A stretch of 8,474 nt of DNA, from the NCBI GenBank assembly GCA_017354595.1, contig JAFMQQ010000106.1, positions 1 to 8,474 of the forward strand. Direction: 5' to 3'. The stretch is from Micromonosporaceae bacterium (lineage in GTDB: Bacteria; Actinomycetota; Actinomycetes; Mycobacteriales; Micromonosporaceae). The position numbers were made by a program, and so were the translations under genes. The notes beneath the pieces were generated by a model, which saw only the letters and a program-made list of their open reading frames with translations, searched no databases and was not told where the DNA came from. Each line of letters opens with the position of its first letter. Position 1 is the stretch's first letter. Positions 7,174-8,474 of this stretch are shown here, piece by piece.

Positions 7174-7212
7174 CGTGACCCGTGGGCGGGGACGCCCGCC
7201 GATGGGTTCACG
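7174..7212 (+). terminator. Imperfect hairpin after the first ThuA gene
   Basis: CGTGA (7174-7178) pairs with TCACG (7208-7212), CCC with GGG inside it, and a 7-pair inner stem (7182-7188 with 7193-7199, one U-G wobble) closes on a GGGA loop. There is a 1-base bulge and a 4-base bulge. It begins 16 bases after the stop and has no T tract. It may act with the next hairpin as a tandem terminator or protect the 3' end of the mRNA. Confidence 0.5.
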
Positions 7213-7220
7213 GTTGCCGA

Positions 7221-7255
7221 GCGGGTGGTGGCGGACGCCGACCGCCACCACCCGT
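7221..7255 (+). terminator. Strong hairpin, probable operon terminator
   Basis: A perfect 13-bp stem (7222-7234 with 7242-7254), extendable by one G-U pair, closes a 7-base loop (ACGCCGA). It lies 63 bases after the ThuA stop. No U tract follows, which is common in actinobacterial intrinsic terminators. Being symmetrical, it could work in either direction, but all genes here read the same way. Confidence 0.7.
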
Positions 7256-7268
7256 CCGGTCCACGCTG

Positions 7269-7289
7269 CCACAGCATAGTGCACTGTGG
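7269..7289 (+). promoter_or_regulatory. Operator-like inverted repeat
   Basis: CCACAG (7269-7274) and CTGTGG (7284-7289) are perfect inverted half-sites separated by 9 bases, so their centres lie 15 bases apart, about one and a half helical turns. Two further palindromes overlap it: AGTGCACT at 7278-7285 and ACTGT-GG-ACAGT at 7283-7294. Such overlap suggests a regulator site about 200 bases upstream of the second ThuA start. No regulator is identified. Confidence 0.3.
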
Positions 7290-7350
7290 ACAGTACGGGC
7301 ACCGCTCCCATCGAGACATTCACCGCTTCCCCTGCCATGCTCGGCGGTGG

Positions 7351-7393
7351 TAGGTTTTGTTTACCCGAATGACAAATCAGCGTGGTAACCACG
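7351..7393 (+). promoter_or_regulatory. AT-rich promoter-like patch with adjoining palindrome
   Basis: Bases 7351-7379 break the GC-rich pattern (TAGGTTTTGTTTACC, then GAATGACAAATCAG). TAGGTT at 7351 is a possible -10 box, but no good -35 box lies 16-18 bases before it. Immediately after, CGTGGT-A-ACCACG (7381-7393) is a perfect 6+1+6 palindrome that could be a repressor or activator site. It lies 91-133 bases before the second ThuA start. Confidence 0.35.
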
Positions 7394-7472
7394 ACGCCGT
7401 GATGGCCGCGCGAAGTCACCCCAACCGGTCCTTCGGCGAGCCGGTCGGGAGCCCCGGAATCCCCGGAACAAA

Positions 7473-7477
7473 GGGAG
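7473..7477 (+). promoter_or_regulatory. Ribosome binding site for the second ThuA gene
   Basis: GGGAG (within AAGGGAG) lies 6 bases before the GTG at 7484. No other in-frame start with a site is seen just upstream, so 7484 is taken as the start. Confidence 0.65.
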
Positions 7478-7483
7478 TCTCAC

Positions 7484-8474
7484 GTGCATCCCGATCGCCG
7501 GCGCCGCGCTGTCCGCGGTGCATTCAGAAGAAGGTTGTTAGCCGCGGCAGTGGCGCTGGCCCTGCCCGTGACGGCGCTGATCGCCACACCCGCGTACGCC
7601 AGCGCACCCGCCGCGGCGCCCACCACGAACTCCGCCGCGGCCACCAGCGCCAGAGCCGCCACCGCTACCAGCGCCAGGGCCGCCGCCGCTACCGGCGCGA
7701 AAACCACCGCTGCGACCGCGGCCAAGCCGGCCGCCACACCGGCCTCGGTACCCCCACCGCCGGCGCCGAGCGGGCCGTTCAAGGTGCTGGTCTTCTCCAA
7801 GACGACCGGCTTCCGGCACGACTCGATCCCGGCCGGTATCGCCGCCATCCAGCAACTCGGCCTGGACAACAACTTCACCGTCGACGCCACCGAGGACGAC
7901 AGCCTGTTCACCGATGCCAACCTGGCGCAGTACCAGGCGGTGATCTTCCTATCCAGCACCGGTGACCCACTGGGTACCCAGGCGGAGAAGGACGCCTTCC
8001 AGCGCTACATCGAGGCGGGTGGCGGGTTCGTCGGTATCCATGCCGCCGCCGACAGCGGCTACAACTGGCCGTGGTACGGCAGTCTGGTCGGTGCGTACTT
8101 CAAGGAACACCCCGCCATCCAGCAGGCCGTGGTGAAGGTGGAGGATCCGGCACACCCGTCCACCAACGGGTTGCCGCTGGAGATCACCCGTACCGACGAG
8201 TGGTACGACTTCCAGACCAACCCGCGCGGCACCGTCCACGTACTGACGTCGGTAGATGACACCAGCTACTCCGGCTCCACCATGGGCATCGACCACCCGA
8301 ACACGTGGTGCCAGGACTACGACGGTGGCCGTTCCTGGTACACCGGACTGGGCCACACCACCGAGAGCTACAGCGAGCCGGCCTTCCTGCACCTGCTGCT
8401 CGGCGGAATCCAGACCGCCGCCGGCGTGGTTCCCGCCGACTGCTCGGCGTCGCTGGACGGCAGCTTCCAGAAGG
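7484..8474 (+). CDS. Secreted ThuA-domain protein, 3' end outside the window
   Basis: The frame is open from GTG 7484 to the window edge (330 codons visible). The N-terminus is very basic (HPDRRRRAVRGAFRRRLL), then a hydrophobic core and an AYA cleavage site at residues 37-39; FRRRLL (14-19) fits a twin-arginine signal. Residues 40-97 are an Ala/Thr/Pro linker with 8-residue repeats. The ThuA domain starts at about 98: VFSKTTGFRHDSIP, YIEAGGGFVGIHAAAD (H186 at the elbow), WPWYGSLVGAYFKEHP, RTDEWYDFQTNPR, DHPNTWCQDYDGGRSWYTGLGHT. C276 and C320 match the Cys pair of the first ThuA protein. The end (DCSASLDGSFQK) resembles the junction in ThuA proteins fused to a PQQ-type sugar dehydrogenase, as I recall them, so a longer protein is likely. 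Rare codons AGA AGA AGG TTG TTA encode residues 15-19. Separate from the ebo operon by hairpins. Confidence 0.88.
   Translation, partial: MHPDRRRRAVRGAFRRRLLAAAVALALPVTALIATPAYASAPAAAPTTNSAAATSARAATATSARAAAATGAKTTAATAAKPAATPASVPPPPAPSGPFKVLVFSKTTGFRHDSIPAGIAAIQQLGLDNNFTVDATEDDSLFTDANLAQYQAVIFLSSTGDPLGTQAEKDAFQRYIEAGGGFVGIHAAADSGYNWPWYGSLVGAYFKEHPAIQQAVVKVEDPAHPSTNGLPLEITRTDEWYDFQTNPRGTVHVLTSVDDTSYSGSTMGIDHPNTWCQDYDGGRSWYTGLGHTTESYSEPAFLHLLLGGIQTAAGVVPADCSASLDGSFQK
7640..7735 (+). repeat. Four degenerate 24-bp repeats encoding the post-signal linker
   Basis: Four in-frame units encode ATSARAAT, ATSARAAA, ATGAKTTA and ATAAKPAA (residues 53-84). Units 1 and 2 differ at only a few bases; units 3 and 4 have drifted. 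The linker probably spaces the ThuA domain from the membrane or wall and may be glycosylated at Thr (inference). Confidence 0.65.

Larger units (their letters stand above)
7159..7483 (+). other. Non-coding region between the two ThuA genes
   Basis: No convincing gene is present. The first 100 bases hold two hairpins that likely end the upstream operon. The middle holds short palindromes (7269-7289, 7381-7393) and a patch from about 7351 to 7380 that is much richer in A/T than anything nearby. The end has a small hairpin (7424-7445), two direct copies of CCCCGGAA (7452-7459 and 7461-7468) and a ribosome site. This layout suits terminator, promoter and leader for the second ThuA gene; I cannot assign -35 and -10 boxes with confidence. 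Confidence 0.6.

Noticed and set aside
7424..7445. Leader hairpin (ACCGG/CCGGT around a CTTCGG) as a riboswitch or attenuator
   Set aside because: Stem is only five pairs with a large interior; too weak to call, and no known riboswitch elements are seen.
7357..7965. Forward open frame overlapping the second ThuA gene
   Set aside because: Composition is Arg-rich noise, there is no ribosome site, and the ThuA frame from 7484 has full domain similarity.
1..8474. CRISPR arrays, tRNA or rRNA genes, insertion sequences
   Set aside because: No regularly spaced identical repeats with unique spacers, no cloverleaf or rRNA-like stretches, and no transposase motifs or terminal inverted repeats were found on reading through.

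Overview
This is GC-rich DNA (by eye about 70% G+C) with almost exclusively G/C-ending codons, GTG as well as ATG starts, GGAGG-type ribosome sites and no U-tailed terminators. That pattern points to a filamentous-type actinobacterium. Micromonosporaceae-like is a guess from style, not something the sequence proves. Every supportable gene lies on the + strand.

Bases 1-5062 hold a tightly chained gene row: the tail of an upstream gene, an AP-endonuclease-2/xylose-isomerase-like TIM barrel, EboA, a TatD-like metal hydrolase (EboB type), EboE, and an alkaline-phosphatase/nucleotide-pyrophosphatase-fold protein (EboF type). Every junction overlaps by 1 to 4 bases (ATGA, TGATG or GTGA), so the genes are almost certainly co-transcribed and translationally coupled. 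This is the actinobacterial form of the 'ebo' cluster. From memory of the literature, ebo genes in the cyanobacterium Nostoc punctiforme are needed to deliver a scytonemin precursor to the periplasm, and a related Pseudomonas cluster is linked to nematode repellence; the chemistry of the individual proteins is not established. None of the five complete proteins shows a signal peptide, so they should act in the cytoplasm. The UbiA-type membrane partner (EboC) and a sugar-phosphate-cyclase partner would have to lie upstream; only 26 residues of the preceding gene are visible.

Bases 5110-7158 encode a large exported protein: signal peptide, beta-rich OmpL47-like/Ig-like region, helical FIMAH-like module, ThuA domain and a second helical module. 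An ATGA overlap joins it to the ebo row, but a better start with a strong ribosome site lies 51 bases further in. Two hairpins follow its stop, one a perfect 13-bp stem, and probably end the operon.

Bases 7159-7483 are non-coding and carry the hairpins, several short palindromes and an unusually AT-rich patch, so a new promoter is likely here. From 7484 to the window edge runs a second exported ThuA-domain protein, incomplete at its 3' end, with a twin-arginine-like signal and an unusual run of rare codons including the only in-frame TTA I found.

Working model (inference): the cytoplasmic ebo proteins make and pass on a metabolite, possibly sugar- or cyclitol-derived and prenyl-linked, and the secreted ThuA proteins act on it or on a related carbohydrate outside the membrane.
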